The notes below the pieces were generated by a model. That model ran no database searches. It saw only the letters and a list, made by a program, of their open reading frames with translations, and was not told the origin of the DNA. From the NCBI GenBank assembly GCA_947034885.2, contig OX344756.2, forward strand, positions 20,257,489-20,321,488: a stretch of 64,000 bases of DNA. Reading direction: 5' to 3'. Of this stretch, positions 11,881-21,243 are shown in pieces (position 1 is the stretch's first letter; every line of letters starts with the position of its first letter). A program made the position numbers and the translations under genes. The DNA comes from Thuidium tamariscinum (lineage: Eukaryota; Streptophyta; Bryopsida; Hypnales; Thuidiaceae).

Positions 11881-12930
11881 GATTTTTGAATTCTGAGGAA
11901 TCTAATGATTATTTAACATATAAGGTAGGAATGGAAAATACTATTTTATATTTCAAATATTTAAGATTTAAATAGGGTGTCTAATTGAATTATCATTGTG
12001 ATGATTAATACGTGTCATTGAAGACTTTCTTCTTTATTTTATACCGGACATTGTTATTATAGATTTAATGTATGAAATCTATAGGACTAGAAATTTTATA
12101 TCATTCGATAGAATTTTTCAATCAATTAATTCAGCATTAAAGGCATGAAATTTATAATAGTGGAGAACACCTTGTAATTGGTGGAATTCTTCCTTTTACA
12201 CTATTCCTCTCTAAAGCAATAATAGAACTTAGAGATGATTATTCAATATTTCCTACAAAACAGAACATGTACAGATTTTGAGAATGATGAAATATATTGA
12301 ATTAATAAGAGATGTAAATAATTAGAACGTGAAATCTTGTATATAAAGTATTGCACGAAGGAGATCACAGAATTTGTGAAGTATTTGATTAGGCTTTCCA
12401 ACACTTCAATTTTTTGGAATGAAGGGTATAGGGTATAGAGTTCTGGGTTTAGGAATTTAGGATTTAGGGTTCCATGCGAAAGGTACATTTTTAATGACTT
12501 GTGGTTATTTTTTACATTTTTTTAAAGGGACCTTATAGAATTTTTGGAAATAGAAACATATGAAACATGGCGCATGTCGGAAGTATCTTTTTGGATTAAA
12601 AAAATGTGTTATAGAGTTTTGCAAGTCGATTTCAAATGTCATAGCTTTGAATGCATTTCATGTGATTTTGAAAGTAGACTACTTTGATACAAGGCTAGGA
12701 AGCCCACAAGAAGATTTGACACCAATTTATTTGTGGACTATCTATCTGAAGTAATTTAAAAAAGCCAAATGTTGTTGGCATTAGAAAAGTGAGTGCGAAG
12801 ACCAAAATAATTCAAATTGAAACCACGGCTTCAGGTACACGATCACGGCTATAGGTGACTCGCGGGAGTAGGGAGCCTAAACCCGTGGATTAGAGAGCCT
12901 AAACCCGTGAAGACGCACCCTAACCCTAAA
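11880..12930. other. Non-coding; degraded telomere-like and short repeats
   Basis: No gene. At 12421-12475 there is a run of degenerate TTTAGG/GGGTTTAGG motifs. At 12870-12910 GAGCCTAAACCCGTG occurs twice in tandem. Base composition shifts towards G+C from about 12820, leading into the leader of the next gene. Confidence 0.5.
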
Positions 12931-13645
12931 GCCTCTTGTGCACACATTTCGGGTCTTCTTGTCGCGTACGAGGTATTCGCTCCTGTGTTCGCGCTCCTTG
13001 TTCCCGTGTTTACCTTCGCTCCCTTGTGCCCGTGCTTACTCGCGCTCCCTTGTGCCCGTGTGTACTCGTACTCTTGTTTACTCGCGCTTGTTTTTGTCCG
13101 TGCTTTGTCGCGCGTTGACTGATTTCAAAGCTCCATTTCTCTCGCCGATCCTGCGCGCTCCGTCAATTGCTCCCGGTTTCTTGGAGTGGCTCCCGCTTGA
13201 ATCTCGTGGTGTACTGTTGTCTGCTCTCGCGGTGCGTGGCGTCCGGGTGGTGTGCGGTGGGCGTTGGAAGCGGTGAGTTTTCTGTTTGTGTTTGCTTTTC
13301 GTTTTCTTGTCTTTGCTTCGCGATCATGCTGTTAGGAGATGTGTTTTTCATTTTGCATTACGATCTTGCTGATAGGTGGGGGCGGCAAATGTGAGTTTCG
13401 TTTTTTGAGTTGCTGAATGGGTGATTGGAGGGAAATGAGAGTTTCGAGAGTGATATTTGTTTGTGAGCTTCTGATTCTGTGTTTCAAATGAGTTGGCTTC
13501 CGAATCGGGGGTTTTGTGTGTTGAATTTGGCGAATCAACCCTAAACCGATGCACCTGTTCATTTGTGTGTGACAGGTTGGTGTGAAGATATCACCAACGA
13601 GGGTGTCTCGTGTTCTGTGGACGCTGGGCAGGCTCTGCACTTCAG
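12930..13645 (+). promoter_or_regulatory. Probable promoter and 5' untranslated exons of the ParB/methyltransferase-like gene
   Basis: The sequence turns G+C-rich and pyrimidine-rich. A short tandem repeat (CGCTCCCTTGTGCCCGTG, two copies) lies at about 13018-13060. Splice-like signals follow: AAGCG before GTGAGT (donor at 13272), TGTGTGACAG (acceptor ending at 13575), and CTTCAG before GTGAGG (donor at 13646). This suggests a leader exon ending near 13271 and a 70-nt exon at 13576-13645. The next acceptor (TTGCAG at 14792) sits one base before the ATG. No clear TATA box was seen. Transcript data would be needed to fix the start site. Confidence 0.45.
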
Positions 13646-14163
13646 GTGAGGAATTTGCTTGCATTGTAGTTGGGGTTCCATAATGATGCAGAATGGTAAT
13701 GTTTTGTGTGTGATTTAGGGTATGTATTGATTGTATTAGGTCGTCATTCACAACGTGGGTGTTTCTAAGTGTTTAGTTTGTGAGATTATGGTATGTTGAA
13801 CTTGTAATTAGGGTTCTATTTTGTGATTTCCCTTCTCTCTGAGTCTGTGAGAGAGCAGTCTGTGTTCAGCTGGAAATTACGTTGACCAGCATTCAGAATT
13901 GCAAGTGTTTTAGATGAGAGTTATCTGTGTGTTGAGCGACAGATTGATGTCAATTTTACAATGTTGAGAGTTTTAGTTAATGGTTTCTTACTTGTCTGTA
14001 GAGCTTTCAGTGCATTAGGGTGTGTGAGGAATTACTGATTTACTCGTTCGGTACTTGGAGTTGAGAGATCTTGTTTAACTTGAGAGGAGTTGGAGAGGTG
14101 AATTGCTTATTTCGTGAGTGTATCAGCTGTAGACTGTTGAGCGAATTTGAATAACAGTCAGGT

Positions 14164-14756
14164 TAGATCGATGTCAGATTAGGTCGATGACAGTTTAGGT
14201 CGATAATGAGAAATGTTTATTCTCTTAGATGAAAGAGGACATCAATTTAGGTCGAACCGACCTAAAATGACTCCAACATCCACACAGATATGTATGGGGT
14301 ACAGAAACTTCATGTGATATGTGAAGAGAAAAATGTTGCAAACACCAATTTATAATATCGCATTTTAAGATATAGCAGGCAATCATTTTAGGTCGTGTCG
14401 ACCTAAACTGACAACCCATATTTCAATGAAGAAATCCAGGCTATAGTAAGTACCCGAAGTAAAAGTAACGACGAAGAGTATAAATAAAAAAATCAAAACA
14501 CTTAGGCCAGAAAAGCCGTTAAGCACATTACACATTACCTCAAAAAGAATAACTTCTATGTAAAATAAGGAATTGAGATTTAGGTCGAGTCGACCTAAAC
14601 CGTAAGAAATCAGAGAAAACAAGCCAAGGTCTCTAGCGTGTAAGATATGTATAGTTGAAAATGGTCCTACATGCTTCAACTAAAATATAATTCCAGTGGA
14701 GACAAGCATTAACATGCCGAGTAGCCAACATGTTCGTTTAGGTCGAGTCGACCTAA
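14164..14756 (+). repeat. 21-bp palindrome family, four copies and half sites in the 5' intron
   Basis: Full copies at 14246-14266, 14387-14407, 14579-14599 and 14737-14756; the third has perfect arms. Half or degraded sites (TAGATCGATG, TTAGGTCGATG, TTTAGGTCGATA) lie at 14164-14205. All lie in the inferred 5' intron 13646-14792, and the last ends 36 bases before its 3' splice site. Confidence 0.9.
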
Positions 14757-14793
14757 CTAGAGAACTGATAAAAATTGACATAAACCTTGCAGG

Positions 14794-16233
14794 ATGGAGG
14801 AGCAGGTCCCAAAGCTCGAGCAGTTCTTTAAAAGACTAAACATCGCAGCTGCTGCTGACGATGATGGTGACGACTTCAACAACGAAGGGGAGTATTGGGA
14901 GCTGAAAGATCCCGAAGTAGTTGAATGCTGGTCCCTCATGCTCATTCCCATGACGCATAAGTATTGTTTTTGTCGAAAGTACAAGGACCAGCTGCCGTTT
15001 TACCCAATCTCCTACGACGAGAAGATTAAGGAGGTCTCCCCCGACATGGGCACTATGATCAAGATCCATTGTGTCACAACGCAAATCGGGAAGAAGGACG
15101 AGGAGCAATATCACTTCACACTCGTGATCGACTCCTTGAAGATTCCTTTCTACATTACGCATTTCCTCCACACTCTCGAGAATTCACCTTACAAAGATGA
15201 GATTCCAGAATTAGAGAAGAAGGTGGACAACGGATATTGGAAAAACAAGAAAGGATCTCAAGTGAGCGGGAAGAACCTTTGTGACAGACTACGACAACTC
15301 TTTGTTGATTTTGCGGTTTTGAAGGGAAAGATGGATCTGAAGAAGAGTCAGACCGCACCACGATCAGTGTCTCATGATCCTCCAAGCCAGATTGAAGGTC
15401 AGAGCTTCCAAGGCACGCTAGGGACCCAGCAAAGTCGTGGGACTAGACGGAGTATTCAGACTGGCACACCACCGGCGGGGCCTAGGAAGAGTAACCTGGC
15501 CTCTTCTTCTGCTAAGAAGAAGACGGACAAGGACCCAAAAACCCCTGTTCCCGCTGACCTGAGCTTCGCATCAGCTGTCACAGATGTGCCCTCTGCACAT
15601 GATCCAAAGCGTGTGGCGGACTACAAGGAGTCCACGGAGGCATACAAGAATTACTGGGCAGTAAGCAGTGATGCATACATCTTCGACATAGACGAGAAGA
15701 AGAGGCTGCCAATCGACAAGCTTGTCGCCGCGCCAGCCGACGTGAACATCCGCAGCCACGAGCAGCGGCTTGTCGAAGACATGTTCCATTTTTTGATGCA
15801 CATGCCAGATAAAACTGGAAAACAAACGTTGTGCGTCATGCTGAAGCACCAGATTGAGAAGCCGAAGAGAGAGGACTGGGAGCAATTGAAAAACGGCGAG
15901 TTTTACATAGTCAACGGCCAACACAGTGTGTCTGCTAGCAAACTGATGGTCGAGAGAAATGTGGATGAGGCCATCCTCAAGCACTTCCGTGAGTGGGACT
16001 GCTACATAGTGTGGTCTGACAAAACTGAGATTCTGAAGACCATCTCCGCATACTATAATCGTGTAAATCACTTCGTGGCTTTGAAGCCCTCCTGGTCAAC
16101 AAATATTCTTGGAGCAAGAACATATTGGATCAACATGGACAGACCACGGAACCCGAAGGATGCCGCCCCAGTGGGAACAACTTCCGTCGCCAGGCGGAAC
16201 GCTGATAACAAGAAGAACTCCTTGAAGTTCAAG
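14794..16233 (+). CDS. Exon 1 of ParB-like / methyltransferase-like protein: ParB/sulfiredoxin-like domain
   Basis: The exon holds 480 codons, starting at an ATG one base after an acceptor and ending SLKFK in phase 0 at AAG before GTAAGT. Residues 1-180 are acidic then mixed and unrecognised; 185-260 is a polar Ser/Pro/Lys-rich linker. Residues about 295-430 read like a ParB N-terminal (sulfiredoxin-fold) domain: IDKLVAAPADVNIR, a helix starting EQRLVEDM, then FYIVNGQHSVSASKLM (370-385) in place of the bacterial DGHHR/GERR signature loop, then WDCYIVWSDKTEILK and YYNRVNH. The best analogy is prokaryotic and phage proteins in which ParB precedes a DNA methylase, as seems to happen here with exon 2. 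In bacteria such domains bind nucleotide or act in DNA recognition or modification; the function in this protein is unknown. No stop breaks this exon, suggesting recent or continuing constraint. Confidence 0.65.
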
Positions 16234-16242
16234 GTAAGTTCA

Positions 16243-16340
16243 TTTAGGTCGAGTCGACCTAAATCTCTGATTGACACTCTAACTCCGTTGAGTATACGTT
16301 TATGAATCTGTACATGTTATTTAGGTCGAGTCGACCGAAT
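16243..16340 (+). repeat. 21-bp palindromes, copies 13-14, at the start of intron 1
   Basis: A perfect-arm copy at 16243-16263 begins 9 bases after the donor GT at 16234. A second copy at 16320-16340 ends GACCGAA instead of GACCTAA and lies 16 bases left of the transposon in the same intron. Confidence 0.9.
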
Positions 16341-16355
16341 TCTGTATTCTTACTA

Positions 16356-17087
16356 GGGTGAATGCAAGAAAGACCGACCGTTTTTTGCGTCACACTTGTA
16401 GTTTCCAAGTTGTAATTGGCTATATCTTTTGCAGATTGAAGTCAATGGACTTGAATTTTTTTGTGAATATCAGCATTTAGACAATAATTAGGGAAATTAT
16501 TTTTCAGAAATTTTCAAAAATCATTTTATATTTAAATTTCAATTAAGCTAATTTGTCACACTTTGCAGTTTAGGGGTTTTTAGTACTAGGGACTACTCAA
16601 AATTAATAATCTAGAGCTGAAATTTGTGTGGTCTATTAACACACTAAAGAGGCATGTGTCCACCAAAAAAAAATTTTAAAAAAAATTATTTTATATCTTC
16701 TACATTCATGCAAATAGGGTTCCCTTGCGAGCGCAATTGTGAACATTGAAAATGGTTTTAAGATCATTATTTTGATGAAATCTCTTCATCATGAAGTATT
16801 CTCAAATTGCCAATTTTTAGTTTTTTTGAAAATTACTTTTCCTATTTTTTACAAATTAAAATGTCAAAGTATCTATTTTCTTCAAAAACCTTGTTTTGCC
16901 TATTTTGTGAATAACTTCTGATCCAAATTTTTTTTGGATCTGAAATTTTGGTGACATAATGTTTATAGTATTATTCTAATTATCCATATTTTTTTTAATT
17001 TTTAAATATTTTTTTCCAAAAGTTCACTAGTACTAGCTAGTACAAGTGAATGCTACAAAAACCGGTCGGTCTTTCTTGCATTCACCC
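16356..17087. mobile_element. Non-autonomous TIR transposon, 732 bp, 4-bp TSD (copy A)
   Basis: It has perfect 25-bp terminal inverted repeats beginning GGGTGAATGCAAGAAAGACC at 16356-16380 and 17063-17087, flanked by the 4-bp duplication ACTA (16352-16355 and 17088-17091). It sits wholly inside intron 1 (16234-17116), making most of its 883-bp length. The interior is AT-rich and non-coding. A second copy in reverse orientation lies at 44178-44910. A 4-bp TSD is known for Sola and Ginger type transposons, but with no transposase present the superfamily is not settled. Confidence 0.9.
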
Positions 17088-17116
17088 ACTAATCAGTTAT
17101 TACTGTGTTCAAACAG

Positions 17117-18469
17117 GAATTTGTGAAGGCCATGAACGTGAGATTCGCCATGCTAGACGTGGTGAAATCACAGAAGTCTTCACGAGGGAAAGACGCCGAA
17201 GAGAAGCTTAAGATCACGAACGAGTTGAAAATTATCACGGCGCCAGACGACGTGTACAACCTCTGGAGCGAGGTGATTTCTAGTGCTGCTCATGGGGAGC
17301 TCATTGACCCAGACACCTTGGTGAAGTTCAAGGACAAAACGGGGTGGAAGTCAGAGAATGGGAACCTGACACACAAATTTTTTAAGTGGTTGGGAAATCT
17401 CTCTTACGACGACCTGAAGAAGCTCGCGCAGCACATTCTTCACATGAACCCCAAGAGGCAGAACCTTCAATACCCCAAGGTGACCGTGAAGATGATCTCT
17501 TCAGTGCTGGAGAGTTGCTACACGGCAAAAGATTGGGTGGAGAGGCGCAAAAGAAAGTACCTGGTGAAGCGCGAGCTGCACCTCTTGGATCCTTCCTTGG
17601 GATTGTTGAATGCGTTCAACACTCTGAATGTTGAGAAATGGAGGCAATTCAAGATCAGCCGCTCCATAACGAGTGCCACAATGAACGTTCTCCTCGAAAA
17701 ACCTGGAGAGGATTATTGGAAGGACGTGAAACAAACTAAGTCCAAGAACAAGACCGCGGAGGAGCTTTCTCCCTACGTTGCCCAGTTCTTCAAGGCCTTC
17801 TTGTCGCGACGCAATAATTTTGTGAAGCCACAAACTATAGCACATTACAGGACTTATCAGATTGAGACGGACAGGCACCACGATTGGCCCGCTGGCGCGT
17901 GGCTGCAGGAGATGGTTCAGGGCATTGATTTTGGAGTGATTGACTTCAGATACACTCCTGTGGTTTTGAACAAGGGAAAGTGCACACCATTGAACCCATA
18001 TTTTGACGCGGTGATGTGCTCTTTCCAAGCAATGAAGAAGCCAACACTTGAGGAGATCCCGAGGTGGATGTTCATCTGCGCAGATGTCGTTGAGCAGACC
18101 CAAGTGCTGACGTTCATTTCCCAGAACCCTGTCTTGAAGGAGTACCAAATAGACAATGCGGATTACTTGCCTGCTAGGAATGAGAGAATGGGAGACTATT
18201 CTGCAAACAACAGTAAGGCGGTAGAGAAAGTGCACCTCATATTCCTTCAGGACAAGTCCAGAGTGGAATGCCACCTTCCAAGCAAGACGAACAGGGCTCC
18301 TGATACAGATGTATTCAACAAGCCCCGTATGTACAATGAGATTGCGTTCAGGATACACAATACAGAACTCCGCATGGAGTTCTATTTGAATATCCTTCGC
18401 CGATTTGCTCTCAGATCATTGAACGTGTTGTCGGTGTTTGGTGGAGCAAAGCTGACATGCGCTGCCATG
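17117..18469 (+). CDS. Exon 2: beta-class DNA methyltransferase-like domain with degenerate motifs
   Basis: The exon holds 451 codons (protein residues 481-931), in phase 0 at both ends: acceptor AAACAG at 17116, donor ATG before GTAAGC at 18470. The first 250 residues are basic and helical and not recognised. IDFGVIDFRYTP (about 751-762) aligns with the motif IV region of beta-class N6-adenine/N4-cytosine methyltransferases, with DFRY replacing the catalytic DPPY. RWMFICADV, then EKVHLIFLQDK, fit the following strands. The end, FYLNILRRFALRSLNVLSVF plus GGAKLTCAAM, matches the late motif I block (VLDPFxGSGTT) of this class, with GGAKLT instead of GSGTT and Ser replacing the motif Asp. Motif IV before motif I is the beta-class order. 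The changed residues argue for a pseudo-enzyme or binding module. Alternatives are a chance resemblance, or a distant family with other chemistry. Confidence 0.55.
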
Positions 18470-18478
18470 GTAAGCTTT

Positions 18479-18587
18479 TTTAGCTCGAACCGACCTAAAT
18501 CCATCACATTCCTCTTTTTCTACACACTTTGCACATTTTTATGTTAGAGAAACTTGTAATCTCCATTTTAGGTCGAGTCGACCTGAA
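18479..18587 (+). repeat. 21-bp palindromes, copies 15-16, at both ends of intron 2
   Basis: Intron 2 is only 176 bp (18470-18645). One palindrome (18479-18499, arms TTTAGCTCGA and CGACCTAAA) begins 9 bases after the donor. The other (18567-18587) ends 58 bases before the acceptor CCCAG. Confidence 0.9.
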
Positions 18588-18645
18588 TTGGTGGTGGTCC
18601 TGATATCCCTATCATTGTCTAACAAAAATGTAATCCTGTTCCCAG

Positions 18646-19725
18646 ATGCAAGGATACAGAGTGTTCGCCGTCGGGACATCTGATGAGTCTGAGCTGTGGG
18701 CTGAAATCATTGAGGTCGGCAAATCACTAGACCAAGACGACTTTCTTCCAAAGGGATATTTCGTGGATGAGGAGCTTCACCCACGGAAGCCGCCAACCGA
18801 ATCTACACCGTCCTCGTTTCGACGAAGAGCGTCTCTGTCCAGGGCGAAGATGCCTGAAGTTGAAGTGGAGGAATTGTCTGACAACAATGCCAACACTGAC
18901 GACGACATGGAACTGACGGACACACAAGCTTTCAATGAGGAGCAATTCACACCCGTGAACCTCACTCAGAGTGTGCAAGGGTCTTCCGCGTCATCGGGGC
19001 AGCCCATGGATGTGAAGCCAGCGAGCACACCTATCCGGGGGAGGACACAGAGAAAAAGAAAGAGAGACGAGGAGGACGATGACGATGACGATGACGATGA
19101 CATGCGGGTGTAGTTGGAAAAGATTAGGGAGTCCCGGAAGAAGGAGCGCGCCCAAAATCTTGCGCTACATGTAGAACAAGGTGAGCGGCTTGATGAGATA
19201 AAGGCACTCATCTTCTCCCAGAATGCCGACAATAAGGCGACCTTGGTAGCCATCGTGAACCACTTGAAGGGAGTCGCTCCCATCAGCGCTTCCCTTCCAA
19301 GATCGGGTGACTCACCATTGATGATCCCAAATACAGGATACGGATCCTTTGGTTCGTTTCTGAATTATGGGACAGGTCTTCCACAACCAGGGAGCTCGTC
19401 TGCTGCTCCCCAGGCTCTGATGCCAGCACCTTCTGTACCAACGGCATCGGCTTCCAATCCTCCCATTGCGCAGCCTGTTCAGCCCGCATCCGTTGGTCCC
19501 TCTGTAGAAAGAGGGAGTCCTGATGTCTAGGGTGAGCAGCCTCCTCTTCTTCTCGGAGATTCGCCAATGACTACTCCGTACCACTTCCCGATTCTGACAT
19601 CGATCCAACAGAAATTATTCTAATGGATGTTGAGGACGACGAAGTCGTTGCACGTGCCGTGGAGAGCGTCCTTGCTGTGGTTGAGGACACATTGGCTACA
19701 CTAGATACCTCGGATGCCTCTGCAG
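18646..19725 (+). pseudogene. Exon 3: end of the methyltransferase fold and acidic nuclear-type tail, broken by stops and a frame change
   Basis: The exon begins MQGYRVFAVGTSDESELW, completing the motif I/II strand of the methyltransferase-like fold. A polar region follows with a basic stretch GRTQRKRKR beside nine Asp encoded by a GAC/GAT microsatellite (about 19069-19101), a likely nuclear signal plus acidic tract. TAG at 19111-19113 interrupts the frame, which continues in register for 138 codons (LEKIRESRKKERAQ coiled-coil-like, then a Pro/Ala/Ser linker) to a second TAG at 19528-19530. Just past it the coding-like frame shifts (to about 19539-19725: SRRFANDYSVPLPDSD, then DVEDDEVVARAVESV) and runs to a possible donor at 19726. 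Both TAGs could derive from CAG. The exon is either decaying, or 19113 is the real end and the downstream exons belong to other isoforms. Confidence 0.5.
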
Positions 19726-19762
19726 GTGCCTCCAGTTAAAATTTTGATGTGCTGCTTCGCGG

Positions 19763-19783
19763 TTTAGGTTGGGTCGACCTAAT
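19763..19783 (+). repeat. 21-bp palindrome, copy 17, in intron 3
   Basis: TTTAGGTTGG with GTCGACCTAAT: three arm changes from consensus. It begins 37 bases after the inferred donor at 19726, in the 255-bp intron 19726-19980. Confidence 0.8.
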
Positions 19784-19980
19784 GTGTATCATAGTTTTTA
19801 CATAGTCTTACAGGATTATAGATGTTTTATTTTCTTGGTTATACAGATCTCCAATGTGGAAAAACCATAGGGATCTTCATTTTGATTTTTGAAAATCAAT
19901 TTTGTAAAAAATCACTCATCTTATAAGGAATTTTTATACGGCATTCTCACATTATATTTTTGACTTCTTTCCAATGGCAG

Positions 19981-20225
19981 GCGCTGTGAATGTCATGAGT
20001 GATCCTTGTGGCATTGACTATGAAATTGCAAATGCTCCTTCTCCAAAAATCATTACTTCTGTTCCCGTGGAATCCGAGCCATCCGCGAGTGACGATAACC
20101 TGGCTCTTCCTGATGAGATTGCTCGTGCTGGCCTTGCAATGCTTGATGCTACATTAATGCCATTGGAGGTTGTGAACCCAGTCGCCTTGGGAGATGGACA
20201 TGTAATCACGGGACCTCCTCTTGAG
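19981..20225 (+). CDS. Exon 4: small acidic linker exon, unrecognised
   Basis: The acceptor CAATGGCAG ends at 19980. Joined in phase 1 to exon 3 (GCA-G + GC-GCT), it reads on as AVNVMSDPCGIDYEIANAP for about 82 codons, ending GPPLE in phase 0 before GTTAGT at 20226. The composition is acidic and hydrophobic (ESEPSASDDNLALPDEIARA) with no known domain. Its open frame, matching phases and good splice borders support a real exon; the donor upstream (GCAG before GTGCCT) is weak. Confidence 0.5.
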
Positions 20226-20385
20226 GTTAGTAATATGAATGAATGACTGCTTGTTCACTTCGCGGATTCCTTTTTTTCTTTTTTTCTTCGCTGCCTTTTT
20301 TTGTTTCCCGTATTCGTGTAGTAGGGAAATCAATAACGGGAGGTTGTTTAGTGACTAGCATCGTCTTCTCTTCGTTTGATAGCAG

Positions 20386-21183
20386 GCAACAGACCCTACA
20401 TGTTCTTGTGGTGAATCGTCGGAGGGTGTTTCGGTCCCATTGAGTTCCAAGTTGGTGGATAGGTGGCTTCATGTCGTCCTGGACCTGAATGGGATCCTAT
20501 GTGTTTGCGAGGATGCAAAGTCCAAGGGTTTACCAAAGTGTCTTCGAGACTCTAGGCAGCCACATTCGGCAACCACCCCCGCGCTTGTGGGACCTAAACT
20601 AGTTTATGTCCGTCCAAACTGCGCGGAGTTTTTGCGACAATTATCTCTATTTGCCTACGTCTCAGTGTGGAGCTCTATGAGAAAGCCCACTGCTGAAGAG
20701 ATTTGCTTGTATCTCTTCAACGGCCTAAGATATCCAGATTTCGTTTTCGGGCAGAACTCTTGCACCACGCTGAAGTGCAAGGAAAGCTCGGGGTACGTCA
20801 CGGTATTCAAGGAGCCAGGCACAAACAAGGAGTTGTTTCTAAAAGACCTCAGTCAGCTTTTCACTAGCACCCGAGGGAAATTCAAGCCGACTAATACAGT
20901 CATGGTTGATGATAGTCCAGTCAAACACATTCTCAACAAGCCAGAGAATGTTGTTCTCCCGGACACCTGGTCCTACAAGGGCAATGGTCCGAAGGACACG
21001 TTTCTCCTTGACAACCTTCTACCTTGGTTGCAGTGTCTCCATCTCGCTCGCGATGATGGTTTGAAGTCCTTTCGGGATAATAGTTCCGGAAAAATGGGAC
21101 GCAGAATGTTGTGCGATGAGCGGAACCGGAAGGAATACAATAGGCTCATGGAAATCGTCAGGCAATCGAGTAGCTTGAGATAG
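20386..21183 (+). CDS. FCP1/NIF-type HAD phosphatase-like exon
   Basis: The acceptor GATAGCAG ends at 20385. 265 codons follow in phase with exon 4, ending in TAG. The order of motifs fits an FCP1 homology (CTD-phosphatase-like, HAD superfamily) domain: HVVLDLNGILC (exon residues 29-39) as the nucleophile strand, VYVRPNCAEFLRQLSLFAYV then SVWSSMRK for the WTS region, and NTVMVDDSPVKH for the late acidic motif. The canonical DxDx(T/V) is DLNGI here, so the second Asp (general acid) is Asn, as I recall for some plant FCP1-like proteins; activity is doubtful. With the ParB/methyltransferase-like exons it would make an unusual fusion. It may instead be a separate gene whose 5' exons are shared or overlap. 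AATAAA occurs at 21321-21326. Confidence 0.6.
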   Translation, partial: ATDPTCSCGESSEGVSVPLSSKLVDRWLHVVLDLNGILCVCEDAKSKGLPKCLRDSRQPHSATTPALVGPKLVYVRPNCAEFLRQLSLFAYVSVWSSMRKPTAEEICLYLFNGLRYPDFVFGQNSCTTLKCKESSGYVTVFKEPGTNKELFLKDLSQLFTSTRGKFKPTNTVMVDDSPVKHILNKPENVVLPDTWSYKGNGPKDTFLLDNLLPWLQCLHLARDDGLKSFRDNSSGKMGRRMLCDERNRKEYNRLMEIVRQSSSLR

Positions 21184-21243
21184 GGTCCTCATTTTATCGC
21201 GTCCTCTAGATGCTTCGCTAGTAGTTGTTGGAGGTGTGGTCAT

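Noticed and set aside
12421-12475. Telomere-like TTTAGGG run
   Set aside because: Units are degenerate and few; not a true telomere or clear interstitial telomere array.
12907-13276. Overlapping Cys/Leu/Arg-rich frames
   Set aside because: They arise from the CGCTCCCTTGTGCCCGTG tandem repeat in the probable 5' leader; all three frames are open because of composition.
17501-18358. Minus-strand 285-codon frame
   Set aside because: Antisense of exon 2 of the methyltransferase-like gene, which has matching splice phases and recognisable motifs.
3185-21183. A variant genetic code with TAG read as Gln
   Set aside because: Several frames end sensibly at TAG (for example 21183 and 22139) and the retroelement also contains TGA and TAA lesions, so decay explains the data better; still worth a check with conserved genes.
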